A DNA stretch of 64,000 nucleotides from Microbispora rosea (GTDB lineage: Bacteria > Actinomycetota > Actinomycetes > Streptosporangiales > Streptosporangiaceae): assembly GCF_900156315.1 (NCBI RefSeq), contig NZ_FTNI01000001.1:248001-312000 (forward strand), given 5' to 3'. The translations under genes and the position numbers were made by a program. The notes beneath the pieces were generated by a model, which did not search any database, was not told the DNA's origin, and saw only the letters and a list, made by a program, of their open reading frames with translations. Shown here one piece after another: positions 44,472-56,229 of the stretch (position 1 is its first letter; the number at the start of each line of letters is the position of its first letter).

Positions 44472-45445
44472 CCGGCTTCACCCGCCTGCCCGACCTCGCC
44501 CTGCGCACGTACGGCGGGTCGGTCGTGGCCGCCAACGACGAGTCGTTCGCCGAGCGGGAGGCCCTGATCCGGCCGGGACCGGCCGAGTTCCGGCCGCACA
44601 CCTTCGGGGCCAAGGGGCAGGTCTACGACGGCTGGGAGACCCGGCGGCGGCGCGAGCCCGGCCATGACTGGGCGATCGTGCGGCTCGGCCTGCCGGGGAT
44701 CATCAGGGGCGTGGTCGTGGACACCGCGTGGTTCCGCGGCAACTACCCGCCGTACGCGTCGGTCGAGGCGTGCGCGGCCGAGGGCTACCCCTCGCCGGAA
44801 GAGCTGGACGGCTGGGTGGAGATCGTGCCGAAGAGCTCGCTGAAGGGCGACGCGGTCCACGAGTTCGGCGTGACCGACCCTCGCCGCTTCACCCACGTGC
44901 GGCTGAACATCTTCCCCGACGGCGGCGTCGCGCGGCTGCGGGTCCACGGGCGGGTCGTGGCCGACCGGGCGTTCCTGGAAGGCCTCACCGTCGACCTCGC
45001 CGCGCTCGAGAACGGCGGTCTCGTGACGGCGTGCTCCGACGAGTTCTACTCCTCGCCGAACAACGTCCTCGCGCCCGGCCTGGCCCGCAACCAGGCCGAG
45101 GGCTGGGAGACCGCCCGCCGCCGCGACGGCGGCAACGACTGGCTCGTGGTCGCCATGGCCGGGCCGGGCCGGGTGGCGGTCGCGGAGATCGACACGACCA
45201 ACCTGGTGTTCAACGCCCCCGGCTGGGCGTCGCTGAAGGGGGCGGACGCGGATCGGACGCCGCTGGAGGACGAGGACGCCTGGTTCCCGCTGCTGCCCAG
45301 GACCCGCCTGCAGCCCGACACCCGCCACCGCTTCCGCCTCGACGACGACCGCCGGATCACCCACGCCCGGCTCGACATCTACCCCGACGGGGGACTCGCC
45401 CGCCTCCGCCTCCTCGGCACCCTCGCCCCCTGGTCCCCGCCCTGA
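44468..45445 (+). CDS. alc: allantoicase
   Basis: A 325-residue allantoicase that converts allantoate to ureidoglycolate and urea. It is built of two similar beta-sandwich repeats: [28 protein letters not shown]...[13 protein letters not shown] in the first and [37 protein letters not shown] in the second. Each ends in [11 protein letters not shown] or [11 protein letters not shown]. Coupled to allantoinase by ATGA. Ureidoglycolate lyase is not in the window. Confidence 0.93.
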   Translation: MTGFTRLPDLALRTYGGSVVAANDESFAEREALIRPGPAEFRPHTFGAKGQVYDGWETRRRREPGHDWAIVRLGLPGIIRGVVVDTAWFRGNYPPYASVEACAAEGYPSPEELDGWVEIVPKSSLKGDAVHEFGVTDPRRFTHVRLNIFPDGGVARLRVHGRVVADRAFLEGLTVDLAALENGGLVTACSDEFYSSPNNVLAPGLARNQAEGWETARRRDGGNDWLVVAMAGPGRVAVAEIDTTNLVFNAPGWASLKGADADRTPLEDEDAWFPLLPRTRLQPDTRHRFRLDDDRRITHARLDIYPDGGLARLRLLGTLAPWSPP

Positions 45446-45548
45446 CGCCGGGCTTCACGATTCACGCTCAGGAGCGGGCACCGCACCGCCGGTGAGTGGG
45501 GCGGCGGCCGAGGGCGCGCGGGCGGCGACCCGGGGCGTTCGGGAGCGA

Positions 45549-46298
45549 TCACGACCGCCGCGCGGCGTACCGGCGGACGACCGGTTCCAGGTAGTCGGCG
45601 TGGGGCCCGCTGAGCCGCGCGAGCTCGGCGGGGGAGCGGACGAGGGTGATCCGGTCCAGCTCCGGGTCGCGGCCCAGAGCCGTCTCCGACGCCACGAGAT
45701 CCGCGAATCGTTCGTGCAGGAACGGCGCGGGCCGGGGCGGAGCGAGGAACAGGACACCGGCGCTTCCGCCCTCGTCCCGGATGACCAGCCACAGGGTCAG
45801 TTCATCGGGCGCCGTATCGGCGCCGATCTCCTCGGCCAGTTCCCGAGTGGCGTGCCGGCGCAGGGCGGCCGTATCGAGGAGCCCGTCGTCCTCGGGAGGT
45901 TCGGCGGAACCGCCCGGCAGTTGCCAGCGGCCCGGAGCGGCCGTCCACGAGGACATCCGCACCACCAGGAGGCGCCCGTCGTCCGTCGGCTGCACGACGT
46001 TGACGAACAGGGACGGCAGCCACACCGCGGCGCCCGGGACACGGCGCAGGGCATGGAGCCGGTAGGTGGTCCGTGCCCACATGATGACCAGGCCGTCCGG
46101 ATCATCCCGTCGCAGTCCCGCGCATGACACGGCCGGTCCGTCGAAGAGGGCCGGATTCGCCCGCACCGCCTCATCCCACGCGCGGTTCACGGCCGCCTGC
46201 TCGTCGGGCGGGATCCGCGGCGCGGCGGCTTCGACGAGGCGGAGCCGGCGAGTCTCCAGGAGTTCGACGCCGGCGGGTGCCGGCAGAGCCTCGCTCAC
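45549..46298 (-). CDS. Nudix hydrolase
   Basis: A 249-residue protein. The Nudix box appears in GRWQLPGGSAEPPEDDGLLDTAALRRHATRELAEEIGAD. The core RELxEEIG is intact but the loop between the first Gly and Glu/Arg is longer than the canonical 23 residues. An N-terminal extension of about 90 residues is unassigned. Substrate unknown (a nucleoside diphosphate linked to X is the family rule). GTG at 46298; convergent with allantoicase. Confidence 0.8.
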   Translation of the reverse strand: MSEALPAPAGVELLETRRLRLVEAAAPRIPPDEQAAVNRAWDEAVRANPALFDGPAVSCAGLRRDDPDGLVIMWARTTYRLHALRRVPGAAVWLPSLFVNVVQPTDDGRLLVVRMSSWTAAPGRWQLPGGSAEPPEDDGLLDTAALRRHATRELAEEIGADTAPDELTLWLVIRDEGGSAGVLFLAPPRPAPFLHERFADLVASETALGRDPELDRITLVRSPAELARLSGPHADYLEPVVRRYAARRS

Positions 46299-46470
46299 CG
46301 GCCCATGTTCGCACGAGCACCACCCGCCGGAGGCGACTCGCACGCGCACGCGACTCGTCAGGGGCTCCTGTCACCGCTCCCCGCAGGCGTCGCCGGCCGG
46401 GCTCCGCACCGTGGAACGGCCTCGGAGGACTCCGCGACCGGTACGGCGGCGGGAACGCCCGTCCCAGGCG

Positions 46471-48531
46471 TCAGTGCCAGATCGTGATGGTGGTGCCCGG
46501 CGGCTGCTGGCCGAGCGGATTCTCGCCGACCACGCGGTCGGTGCCCACCAGCCTGCGGGTCTTGACGTTGAAGCCGGCCGCCTTCAGCTCGTTCACCGCG
46601 TCCTTGATGGCCTTGAAGCGCACGTCGGGCACGTTGACGACGGCGGGCGGGCTCTGGCCGGGGTCGGCGGGGTTGACCTCCCACGGCCAGTGGAAGCCCT
46701 GGTCCGGGCCGCGTGAGGCCGTCAGGTGGACGGTCGCCCCGGCCACCACCTCGGCGCCGCCGGGCGGGTCCTGGGCGATCACCGTGCCCGGCGGGGCGTC
46801 GTCGGTGGTCTCGTCGATCTGGACGTTGAAGCCCTTCTCCCGCAGGAACTTCTCCGCCTGGTCGCGCATCATCTGCGTGACGTCCGGCATCAGCAGTCCG
46901 GCGCTGACGACGAAGTTGACCGTGCTGCCCTTCTTGACGCGCTTGCCCACCGGCGGGTTGGTGCGGATGACCTGGTCGCGGGGGATGGTGTCGCTCGCGC
47001 TCTTGCTCACCCGCCCGGGGGTCAGCCCGGCATCGGCGATCTTCGCGCGGGCGTCCGTAAGGCTGAGCTTCTCGACTATCGGCACGGTGATCAACTGCGG
47101 ACCGGCCGACGGGATCAGGGTGAGCACCGAGCCCTTGACCACCTCGGCGCCCGCTCCCGGATCGGTGTCGAGGACGATGTCCTTCGGCACCTTGTCGTCG
47201 AACCGCGCCTCGCCGACCCGGACCTCGAAACCGGCCTGCTGCGCCACCTGCCTGGCGACGGTGACGGGCTTGTTCACCAGGTCGGGGACCTTCGTGTAGC
47301 GGCCCTGGGAGAACCACCAGCCGGTGAAGGCGATGCCCGCCAGCATGACGACGGCCAGCGCGGCGACGAACCAGACGGGCCTGATCCTGCCGCGTCCCCG
47401 GCGTCGCCCCGTCTCGGCCCGGCCGGTCAGCAGTTCCGAGCGCGGCTGGATCATCGTGTGGCCGAGCGGTGAATCGGGCTCGGCGAGCGCGTGCTGCCCT
47501 GTGCCAAACGACCCAGTGCCCAGCGACCCAGTGCCCAGCGACCCGGTGCCAAGCGACCCTGTGCCGAACGGCGAGGAACCGCCGGCCGGCGGGATGGTCC
47601 GGTGCGCGCCCGTCCGTACGCCGCTGTGGGCGCCGGTGTCCGGGGCCCCGTGGCGCGCGGCGTGCGCACCGGTGTTCCCCGTCTTCGGCAGCGTGCGGTG
47701 GATCTCGACGGCGGCGACGAGCATGGCGGTCGCGTCCGCCGGGCGCCCGGCGGGGTCCTTGTCGGTGGCCGCGGCGACGAGCGCGTCGATCACCGGCGGC
47801 GCGTCGGGCACGATCGAGGACGGCGGGGGGACGGTCTCGTGCACGTGCCGGTACGCGACCGACATCGGCGTCTCGCCCGTGTACGGCTGCCGGCCGGTGA
47901 GCAGCTCGAAAAGCATGATCCCGGCGGCGTACACGTCGCTGCGCGCGTCGGCCATGCCGGTCGTGACCTGCTCGGGCGACATGTAGCCGATCGTGCCGAT
48001 CATCATGCCGGTCTTGGTCTGGTTGGTCGCCTCGATCGCGCGGGCCAGGCCGAAGTCCACGACCTTCACCCGGCCGTCGTCGGCGAGCAGCACGTTCTCG
48101 GGCTTGACGTCGCGGTGGATGAGCCCGGCCTGATGGGCCGCGCCGAGGGCGGCGAGCACCGGGATGACCATCTCCAGGGCCTCGCGGGCCGGGAGACGGC
48201 CGCGCCGGCGAAGGACGTCGCGCAGCGTCCGGCCGGGGACGTACTCCATCGACAGGTAGACGTGCGCCCCGTCGGTGCCCTGGTCGAAGACCTGCACGAT
48301 GTTGGGGTGCGAAAGGCTGGCCACCGACTTGGCCTCGCCGATGAACCGCCGCACGAAATGCGGGTCCTCGGCCAGCGAGCGGTGCATCACCTTGACGGCG
48401 ACCGTGCGGTCGAGCCGGACGTCCAGAGCCAGGTAGACGGAGGCCATGCCACCCCGGGCGATCCGGGACTCGACGCGGTATCGCCCGTCGAGCAACTGCC
48501 CCACGAGCGGGTCGGTTAGCGTCGTGTCCAC
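46471..48531 (-). CDS. Ser/Thr protein kinase with four PASTA domains
   Basis: A 686-residue eukaryotic-type kinase. Residues about 15-275 are the kinase domain: glycine loop ARGGMASVYLA, catalytic Lys in VAVKVM, HRDVKPENVLL with the catalytic Asp at 141, VDFGLA, activation loop ending GTIGYMSPEQ. A disordered linker with a GSLGT repeat leads to one transmembrane helix (about 387-408) and four extracellular PASTA repeats that in relatives bind peptidoglycan muropeptides. It should couple cell-wall state to cytoplasmic phosphorylation. A TAAACT hexamer 7 nt before the GTG indicates a leaderless mRNA. Confidence 0.94.
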   Translation of the reverse strand: MDTTLTDPLVGQLLDGRYRVESRIARGGMASVYLALDVRLDRTVAVKVMHRSLAEDPHFVRRFIGEAKSVASLSHPNIVQVFDQGTDGAHVYLSMEYVPGRTLRDVLRRRGRLPAREALEMVIPVLAALGAAHQAGLIHRDVKPENVLLADDGRVKVVDFGLARAIEATNQTKTGMMIGTIGYMSPEQVTTGMADARSDVYAAGIMLFELLTGRQPYTGETPMSVAYRHVHETVPPPSSIVPDAPPVIDALVAAATDKDPAGRPADATAMLVAAVEIHRTLPKTGNTGAHAARHGAPDTGAHSGVRTGAHRTIPPAGGSSPFGTGSLGTGSLGTGSLGTGSFGTGQHALAEPDSPLGHTMIQPRSELLTGRAETGRRRGRGRIRPVWFVAALAVVMLAGIAFTGWWFSQGRYTKVPDLVNKPVTVARQVAQQAGFEVRVGEARFDDKVPKDIVLDTDPGAGAEVVKGSVLTLIPSAGPQLITVPIVEKLSLTDARAKIADAGLTPGRVSKSASDTIPRDQVIRTNPPVGKRVKKGSTVNFVVSAGLLMPDVTQMMRDQAEKFLREKGFNVQIDETTDDAPPGTVIAQDPPGGAEVVAGATVHLTASRGPDQGFHWPWEVNPADPGQSPPAVVNVPDVRFKAIKDAVNELKAAGFNVKTRRLVGTDRVVGENPLGQQPPGTTITIWH
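47501..47575. repeat. 15-nt tandem repeat encoding GSLGT in the kinase linker
   Basis: Five 15-nt units start at 47501, 47516, 47531, 47546 and 47561 and encode (F/L)GTGS repeats in the juxtamembrane linker. The unit length preserves the frame. Confidence 0.85.
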
Positions 48532-48538
48532 TCGCCAG

Positions 48539-48544
48539 AGTTTA
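48539..48544 (-). promoter_or_regulatory. leaderless -10 hexamer of the PASTA kinase
   Basis: TAAACT (minus strand) is followed by 7 nt and the GTG start at 48531. No ribosome site is present. Confidence 0.6.
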
Positions 48545-48741
48545 CGGGTGATTTGCCGCCGGGCGTGTTCCCGAATCCCAAACCGAGACCTATTCGGCCG
48601 CCTCCCGCGCCGTCCGAAAAGCCATGCCGATTCCGAAAACCGGGCTTACCAGACGAGGGACCGGCCGCCGTCCGCCCCGCCCGCGCAGACGTTCGGGGCG
48701 GACGGGCGAGGGGAGGACGGCTGGTCGCGGCGGTGGCGGAT

Positions 48742-50842
<2,101 letters not shown>

Positions 50843-50844
50843 AG

Positions 50845-50935
50845 CGCTCCCTTCGCCGGCATTACCCGGATCAGGTCGGGGCGGTCGAGAGCCTCACGCT
50901 CTCCTCTCAGCCCGGTCCGCCGGGCTCCCGCGCGT
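50845..50935 (-). ncRNA. TPP riboswitch (THI element)
   Basis: On the minus strand the leader holds the conserved blocks CTGAGAGG, ACCTGATCCGGGTAATGCC and GGCGAAGGGAG in the right order and spacing for a thiamine pyrophosphate aptamer. The last block contains the thiO Shine-Dalgarno (50853-50847), so ligand binding should block translation directly. A TACCCT hexamer at 50953-50948 is a candidate -10. Confidence 0.93.
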
Positions 50936-51051
50936 CTTACCCCAATAAGGGTAGTACGCCGCCTATAACGGGCGATCGCCGGACCGATGAGTACGGGGGC
51001 CGGCCGCCGTCATAGGAGACCGGACGTTCAACGACTCTGCGGAGGCACCTC

Positions 51052-51591
51052 ATGGCCACGATGCTGTATTCGGCCACCATGTCCCTGGACGGCTTCATCG
51101 CCGGGCCGGGCGGCGACATGTCCTGGCTGACCGAATATCTCGGGCCCAATCCGGACGCGGACGGGCTCGTCGGCGACATCGGCGCGCTACTCGTCGGCAA
51201 CCGCACCTTCCGCGGCGACGACCCGAACCGCGGCACCCCGAAGGAGGGCGCGTTCGGCGGCGCGTGGAGCGGGCCGCAGATCGTGCTCACCCACGACGTC
51301 CCGGCCGCGCCGGTGCCCGGCGTGACCTTCGTGACGGACCTCGGCGCCGCCGTCGAGGCGGCCAGGGCGGCCGCCGGGGACAGGTATGTCAACGTGCTCG
51401 GCGCCGACGTCGCCGCGCAGTGCCTCGACGCGGGCCTGCTCGACGAGATATTCGTGTGCGTGGCGCCCGTGATGCTCGGCGACGGCGTCCGGCTGTTCTC
51501 CCGCCCCGGCGGGGCCCGGGTCCGGCTCGAACGGACCGGCGTCTCGCATGTGCCGCACGCGACGAACATCCGGCTGCGCGTGCTCCGGTGA
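51052..51591 (+). CDS. dihydrofolate-reductase-family (RibD C-terminal-like) protein
   Basis: A 179-residue reductase-like protein. YSATMSLDGFIAGPGGDMSWL is the typical N-terminus, GALLVGNRTF the mid motif, and VNVLGADVAAQCLDAGLLDEIFVCVAPVMLGDGVRLF the NADPH-binding half of the RibD C-terminal/DHFR-like family. Many members are uncharacterised reductases; it is unlikely to be the true DHFR. GGAGG lies 7 nt before the ATG. Divergent from thiO. Confidence 0.87.
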   Translation: MATMLYSATMSLDGFIAGPGGDMSWLTEYLGPNPDADGLVGDIGALLVGNRTFRGDDPNRGTPKEGAFGGAWSGPQIVLTHDVPAAPVPGVTFVTDLGAAVEAARAAAGDRYVNVLGADVAAQCLDAGLLDEIFVCVAPVMLGDGVRLFSRPGGARVRLERTGVSHVPHATNIRLRVLR

Positions 51592-51593
51592 GA

Positions 51594-51717
51594 ACGCGCG
51601 GTGGGAAGACGCGGTGGGAAGGCGCGGTGAAAGGCGCGGGGCTCACAATGCGGGCCCCCGTGGAAGTGCGCGTCAATTACCCAACTCGTTATGGGGGCCC
51701 CGTTGGCCAGGGCCCCC
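51594..51717. repeat. direct repeats and hairpin after the DHFR-like gene
   Basis: Three copies of an ACGCGGTGGGAAG-like unit (about 51596-51635) are followed by GGGGGCCC/GGGCCCCC arms at about 51693-51700 and 51710-51717. The hairpin could terminate transcription. Confidence 0.5.
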
Positions 51718-51718
51718 G

Positions 51719-51736
51719 TTGACAATCTATGGTCAA
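51719..51736 (+). promoter_or_regulatory. promoter with TTGAC-N8-GTCAA dyad
   Basis: The dyad TTGAC (51719-51723)/GTCAA (51732-51736) spans a TATGGT hexamer (51728-51733) that ends 6 nt before the GTG at 51740. A bound protein would block a leaderless promoter. Confidence 0.5.
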
Positions 51737-51739
51737 GCT

Positions 51740-52918
51740 GTGGATCACGTCGTGGTGGTGGGTGCCGGCCTGGCCGGCGTGCGAAGCATCGAGGCGTTGA
51801 GGTTCCGTGGGTTCACCGGACGCATCACGCTCATCGGCGAGGAACACCATCGCCCCTATGACCGGCCGCCGCTGTCGAAGGCGGTGCTGCTCGGAGAGAC
51901 CGACTCCACCGTGGTCGACTCCGACCTCGACGCCCTCGACGTACGGCTGTGTCTCGGCACGGCGGCCAAGGGCCTGCGCGACGGCGTGCTGGAGACGACC
52001 GAGGGCGAGCTGGAATACGACGGCCTGGTCATCGCCACCGGCGCCACGCCGATCCGCCTGCGCGGGGAGGGCCGTCAGCACGTGCTGCGCACGATCGAGG
52101 ACGCGCTCGCGCTGCGCGAGCGGCTGGTCCCCGGCGCCCGCGTGGCCGTCGTCGGGGCCGGCTGGATCGGCGCGGAGGTCGCGACCGCGGCGGCCAGGGC
52201 CGGTTGCGCGGTGACCGTCGTGGAAGCGGGGGAGAGCCCGCTCGCCGTGGCCCTCGGGCCCGCCGTGGGCAGCCACACCACCGGCTGGTACGCGCAGGCG
52301 GGCGTCGAGCTGCGCCTCGGGGCGCTGGTCGGCACCGTGGACCCCGACGGCCTGACGCTCATGTCCGGCGCCCGGGTGCCGGCCGACGTGGTCGTGACCG
52401 GCGTCGGAGTGCGCCCGGCCGTCGACTGGCTGAAGGGGTCGGCGGTCCGGGTCGACGACGGGGTGGTGGTCGACGAGCACCTGCGCACATCGCTGCCCAA
52501 CGTGGTCGCGGTGGGCGACTGCGCGAGCTGGTGGTCGCGCAGGTTCGGCTCCCGGCTGCGCGTCGAGCACTGGGACACCGCGCTCCAGGCCCCCGACGTG
52601 GCCGCCGCCACCCTGCTGGGCGGGGAGGCGGTCTACGACCCCGTGCCGTACTTCTGGTCCGAGCAGTTCGGTCACATGGTGCAGTTCGCCGGTCACCGGG
52701 AGGCCGGCGACCGCATGGTGCTGCGCGGCGACCCGCGCAGGGACGCGAAGTGGGCGGTGTGCTGGCTGACGGCGGACGACCGGCTCGCCGCGGTGCTCAC
52801 CGTCGACCGGCCGCGCGACGTGGTGCAGGGCCGGAAGATCGTCGAGGGCGGTCAGCGGCTCGATCCCCTGCGGGTGGTGGATCCGGCCCGGCCGCTACGC
52901 GACTGCATTATGGCCTAA
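51740..52918 (+). CDS. FAD-dependent NAD(P)H oxidoreductase (ferredoxin-reductase type)
   Basis: A 392-residue flavoprotein disulfide-reductase-fold enzyme. FAD site VVVVGAGLAGVRSIEALR, NAD site VAVVGAGWIGAEVATAAARAG, the FAD-contact VVAVGDCASW and the C-terminal reductase domain from YFWSEQFGHMVQFAG. It matches reductases that feed electrons to ferredoxins or oxygenases. No partner ferredoxin is adjacent. Leaderless start from a dyad-containing promoter. Confidence 0.9.
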   Translation: MDHVVVVGAGLAGVRSIEALRFRGFTGRITLIGEEHHRPYDRPPLSKAVLLGETDSTVVDSDLDALDVRLCLGTAAKGLRDGVLETTEGELEYDGLVIATGATPIRLRGEGRQHVLRTIEDALALRERLVPGARVAVVGAGWIGAEVATAAARAGCAVTVVEAGESPLAVALGPAVGSHTTGWYAQAGVELRLGALVGTVDPDGLTLMSGARVPADVVVTGVGVRPAVDWLKGSAVRVDDGVVVDEHLRTSLPNVVAVGDCASWWSRRFGSRLRVEHWDTALQAPDVAAATLLGGEAVYDPVPYFWSEQFGHMVQFAGHREAGDRMVLRGDPRRDAKWAVCWLTADDRLAAVLTVDRPRDVVQGRKIVEGGQRLDPLRVVDPARPLRDCIMA

Positions 52919-52961
52919 TCAAGGTGTTTCCCGGCAGCGCGTATGTGGTAATGGTGGTTCC

Positions 52962-53336
52962 GTGACGCTTACTGTTGCGCAGATCGACCGGGAGACCGAC
53001 CAACTGGTAGGGGAGTGGCTCCCCCTCTCGGAGGCCGCCAAGAAGCTGGGACTCAACGTCGGCCGCGCCAAGCAGCTCCTCAAGGACAAGAAGCTCGTCG
53101 GCGTCCGGCGGGGTGGCGGCGAGCCGCAGATCCCGGCGGTGTTCATCGTGGACGGCGAGGTGCTCAAGGGCCTGCCCGGCACGCTCACCGTCCTGTCCGA
53201 CGCCGGGTACGACGAGGTGGAGTCGATCCGGTGGTTGTTCACCCCGGACGACTCGCTGCCCGGGGCCCCGATCGACGCGATCGTGAAGGGCCGGCACACC
53301 GAGGTCAAGCGCAGGGCCCAGGCCCTCGGCTTCTGA
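52962..53336 (+). CDS. Rv2175c-like DNA-binding protein
   Basis: A 124-residue protein matching the Rv2175c family. The winged helix [31 protein letters not shown] is followed by [47 protein letters not shown]. In M. tuberculosis the PknL kinase phosphorylates Rv2175c and abolishes DNA binding. The PASTA kinase 4.4 kb away is the obvious candidate partner here. The N-terminus has Thr residues at 2, 4 and 12. Targets unknown. GTG at 52962. Confidence 0.88.
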   Translation: MTLTVAQIDRETDQLVGEWLPLSEAAKKLGLNVGRAKQLLKDKKLVGVRRGGGEPQIPAVFIVDGEVLKGLPGTLTVLSDAGYDEVESIRWLFTPDDSLPGAPIDAIVKGRHTEVKRRAQALGF

Positions 53337-53364
53337 CCCCGCCGCCGCATGGCATTGTGGTCGG

Positions 53365-54018
53365 GTGGACGACATCCGGCGAAAGCGGCTCGCGCAGGCC
53401 AGGCTCTACCTCTGCACTGACGGCAGGAGGGACCGCGGCGACCTGGAGAAATTCCTCGACGCGGTCCTGTCCGGCGGGGTGGACATCGTGCAGCTCAGGG
53501 AGAAGGGCCTGGAGGCGCGCGAGGAGCTGGACCTGCTCGAGGTCTTCCGCGCGGCCTGCGACAGGCACGGTGCGCTGCTGGCGGTCAACGACCGGGCGGA
53601 TGTGGCCTACGCCGCCCGGCCCGACATCCTGCACCTCGGCCAGGACGACCTCCCGGTCCCGGTGGCGCGGGAGATCCTCGGTCCCGATGTCCTCGTCGGC
53701 AGGTCCACGCACTCGGCGGCCGAGGCGTCGGCCGCCGCCGTGGAGCCGGGCGTGGACTACTTCTGCTGCGGGCCGATCTGGCCCACGCCCACCAAGCCCG
53801 GCCGCCCGGCGCCCGGCCCCGCGCTGCTGGAGCATGCCGCGGGCCTGGGCGCCGACCGGCCGTGGTTCGGCATCGGCGGCATCGACCTGGGCAACCTCGA
53901 CGAGGTGATGGCGCACGGCGTGCGCCGCGCCGTGGTCGTCCGGGCGATCACCGAGGCCGACGATCCGGGCGCCGCCGCCGCCGCGCTCAAGGCCCGGCTG
54001 TCCGCCGTCCCGCTCTGA
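53365..54018 (+). CDS. thiE: thiamine phosphate synthase
   Basis: A 217-residue enzyme joining the pyrimidine and thiazole phosphates to thiamine phosphate. Motifs are [76 protein letters not shown] and [17 protein letters not shown] at 53365 lies 6 nt after a CATTGT hexamer. Unlike thiO-S-G it has no TPP riboswitch. Confidence 0.93.
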   Translation: MDDIRRKRLAQARLYLCTDGRRDRGDLEKFLDAVLSGGVDIVQLREKGLEAREELDLLEVFRAACDRHGALLAVNDRADVAYAARPDILHLGQDDLPVPVAREILGPDVLVGRSTHSAAEASAAAVEPGVDYFCCGPIWPTPTKPGRPAPGPALLEHAAGLGADRPWFGIGGIDLGNLDEVMAHGVRRAVVVRAITEADDPGAAAAALKARLSAVPL

Positions 54019-54076
54019 GCAGGACGCTCGCGTCGGGTACGGCGGAACACGCGTCGGCTACGGCGGGCCGCGCGCC

Positions 54077-55144
54077 TCAGGTGCGGCGCGACGTGGCGGC
54101 CACGGCCAGGGCGGCCAGTGCCGTGCGGGCCTCCTCCTCGATCGGCGCCTGGCCGAGGGCGTGCAGCGCGTCGTCGAGGTAGCGCTTGATCATGCCTTCG
54201 CACGCGGCCAGCGCGCCGGTCTCCTCGATCACCGCGCGCAGCCGCCCGACCCCGTCGGCGTCCAGCTCGGGGTCGCCGAGCAGGTCCCGTACGACCGCCG
54301 TCTGGGCGGGGGTGGCCGAGGCGAGAGCACGCGCGATCAGGACGGTCCGCTTGCCCTCGCGAAGGTCGTCCCCGGCGGGCTTGCCGGTCTCCGCCGGGTC
54401 GCCGAACACGCCGAGGATGTCGTCGCGGAGCTGGAAGGCGATGCCCACCTGCTGGCCGTACTGCACGCAGAGCCGGTCGATCCAGGCGTGGTTGGCCTGA
54501 GCGGCGAGGACGAGCCCGAGCCGGAGCGGCTGCTCGACCGAGTATTTGCCGCTCTTGTACAGCGCCACCCGCAGCGCGCTGTCGAACGTGCTCTCCCCCT
54601 GGGCCTGTTCGAGCAGGTCGAGATACTGCCCGCACATCAGCTCGGTGAGCATGTAGTCGTGCATCGGCTGGGCGACGGCGATCGCCTCGGGCGCCAGGCC
54701 GCTGTTGCGCCACATCTCCCCGGACCACACCAGCAGCAGGTTGCCCAGCAGCACCGCCGAGCCCTCGCCGAACTGCCGGGCCGAGCCGAGCCAGCCCGCC
54801 TCGGCGTGTATCCGTTCGAACCGGCGGTGCGCCGACGGCATGCCCCGGCGCACGTCGCTCGCGTCCATCACGTCGTCGTGGATGAGCGCGCTGGCCTGCA
54901 GGAGTTCCAGTGAGGCGGCGGCGAAGCGCAGGCCCGGTTCGTCGCCTCCTCCGGCGGCGCGCCAGCCCCAGTAGCAGAAGGCGGGCCGCAGTCTCTTGCC
55001 GCCGGCCAGGAAATCCTCCGCGGCGGACAGCAGGACGGCCAGATGAGGGTCACTGAAGTGTGGTCGCTGCCGGTCGAGGAACTCCCGGAGTGCGAGGTCC
55101 ACCTCCGTACGGATGGAATCGAGCGAGGCGGCGGAAGCGGTCAT
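54077..55144 (-). CDS. polyprenyl diphosphate synthase
   Basis: A 355-residue trans-isoprenyl diphosphate synthase. It has the first Asp-rich motif LIHDDVMDASDVRRG, GGKRLRP for isopentenyl diphosphate binding, and the second region IAFQLRDDILGVFGDP. Residues before the first motif (Leu/Gln-rich, no bulky Phe or Tyr pair at -4/-5) suggest a product of C20 or longer rather than C15. Such enzymes supply carotenoids, quinone tails or other isoprenoids. Leaderless: TAGTCT lies 6 nt before the ATG. Confidence 0.9.
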   Translation of the reverse strand: MTASAASLDSIRTEVDLALREFLDRQRPHFSDPHLAVLLSAAEDFLAGGKRLRPAFCYWGWRAAGGGDEPGLRFAAASLELLQASALIHDDVMDASDVRRGMPSAHRRFERIHAEAGWLGSARQFGEGSAVLLGNLLLVWSGEMWRNSGLAPEAIAVAQPMHDYMLTELMCGQYLDLLEQAQGESTFDSALRVALYKSGKYSVEQPLRLGLVLAAQANHAWIDRLCVQYGQQVGIAFQLRDDILGVFGDPAETGKPAGDDLREGKRTVLIARALASATPAQTAVVRDLLGDPELDADGVGRLRAVIEETGALAACEGMIKRYLDDALHALGQAPIEEEARTALAALAVAATSRRT

Positions 55145-55150
55145 GTTCTG

Positions 55151-55156
55151 AGACTA
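55151..55156 (-). promoter_or_regulatory. leaderless -10 hexamer of the polyprenyl synthase
   Basis: TAGTCT (minus strand) is followed by 6 nt and the ATG at 55144. Confidence 0.5.
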
Positions 55157-55271
55157 ACCGGGGTTGATCCAGACACCCATCAGCAGATCCCCTCCAAGTG
55201 GGCCAACTCGCTCTGATAGGGCAAATGTCCACATAGCAAGACCGTGACGGTCGCGAAAACCGCCATCGCTG

Positions 55272-55277
55272 TACCCT
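55272..55277 (+). promoter_or_regulatory. leaderless -10 hexamer of metF
   Basis: TACCCT is followed by 7 nt and the ATG at 55285. No ribosome site is present. Confidence 0.55.
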
Positions 55278-55284
55278 TGCCGGT

Positions 55285-56214
55285 ATGGCTCTCGGTCTGC
55301 CCTCGCGGCTTCCTGATCGCGTCCCGACGGTCCGCGAACTGCTGGCCGCGGGCGAGCGCTCGTTCTCGTTCGAGTTCCTCCCGCCGAAGACCGACGAGGG
55401 GGAGCGGCAGCTGTGGCGGGCGATCCGTGAGCTGGAGGCGCTGCGCCCGACGTTCGTCTCCGTGACCTACGGCGCCGGCGGCTCGACCCGGGACCGCACG
55501 GTGGACATCGTCGAACGGCTGGCGCACGAGACGACGCTGACCCCCGTCGCCCACTTCACCGCGGTCGACCACTCCATCCGCGAGCTGCGCCACCTCGTCG
55601 GCAGGTTCGCCGACGCGGGCGTGCGCAACATCCTCGCCGTACGCGGCGATCCGCGCGGCGGCAACCCCCTGGACGAGTGGGTCAAGCACCCGGAGGGCGT
55701 CCTGTACGCCGAGGATCTGGTGCGGCTGATCCGCCAGGCGGGCGACTTCTGCGTGGGGGTGGCGGCCTTCCCGTACAAGCACCCCAGGTCGGCGACCATC
55801 GAGTCGGACACGAAGTATTTCGTGCAGAAGTGCCGGGCCGGCGCGGACTACGCGATCACGCAGATGTTCTTCAGGGCCGAGGACTACCTGCGGTTGCGCG
55901 ACCGCGTGGCGGCCCACGGGTGCGACACCCCGATCATCCCGGGCATCATGCCCGTCACGCAGATGAGCACGATCGCCCGGTCGGAGCAGCTGTCCGGCGC
56001 GCCGTTCCCGCCGGAGGTGGCCGAGCGGTTCGCGGCCGTCGCCGACGACCCGGCCGCGGTCCGCCGTCTCGGGATCGAGCACGCCATCGAGATGTGCCAG
56101 AAGCTCCTCGACGAGGGCGCTCCCGGCATCCACTTCGTCACCTTCAACCGGTCGAGCGCGACCCGCGAGGTGTTCCAGGCGCTGCACAGCGTGCCCGCCG
56201 CCGTCACCGGCTGA
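55285..56214 (+). CDS. metF: methylenetetrahydrofolate reductase
   Basis: A 309-residue flavoprotein reducing 5,10-methylene-THF to 5-methyl-THF for methionine synthesis. Motifs are [14 protein letters not shown] with the catalytic Glu, [45 protein letters not shown] and [10 protein letters not shown]. Full length for bacterial MetF. Divergent from the polyprenyl synthase, each with its own leaderless promoter. No SAM or cobalamin riboswitch is seen. Confidence 0.95.
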   Translation: MALGLPSRLPDRVPTVRELLAAGERSFSFEFLPPKTDEGERQLWRAIRELEALRPTFVSVTYGAGGSTRDRTVDIVERLAHETTLTPVAHFTAVDHSIRELRHLVGRFADAGVRNILAVRGDPRGGNPLDEWVKHPEGVLYAEDLVRLIRQAGDFCVGVAAFPYKHPRSATIESDTKYFVQKCRAGADYAITQMFFRAEDYLRLRDRVAAHGCDTPIIPGIMPVTQMSTIARSEQLSGAPFPPEVAERFAAVADDPAAVRRLGIEHAIEMCQKLLDEGAPGIHFVTFNRSSATREVFQALHSVPAAVTG

Positions 56215-56229
56215 GCCCGGCCGGTCGCG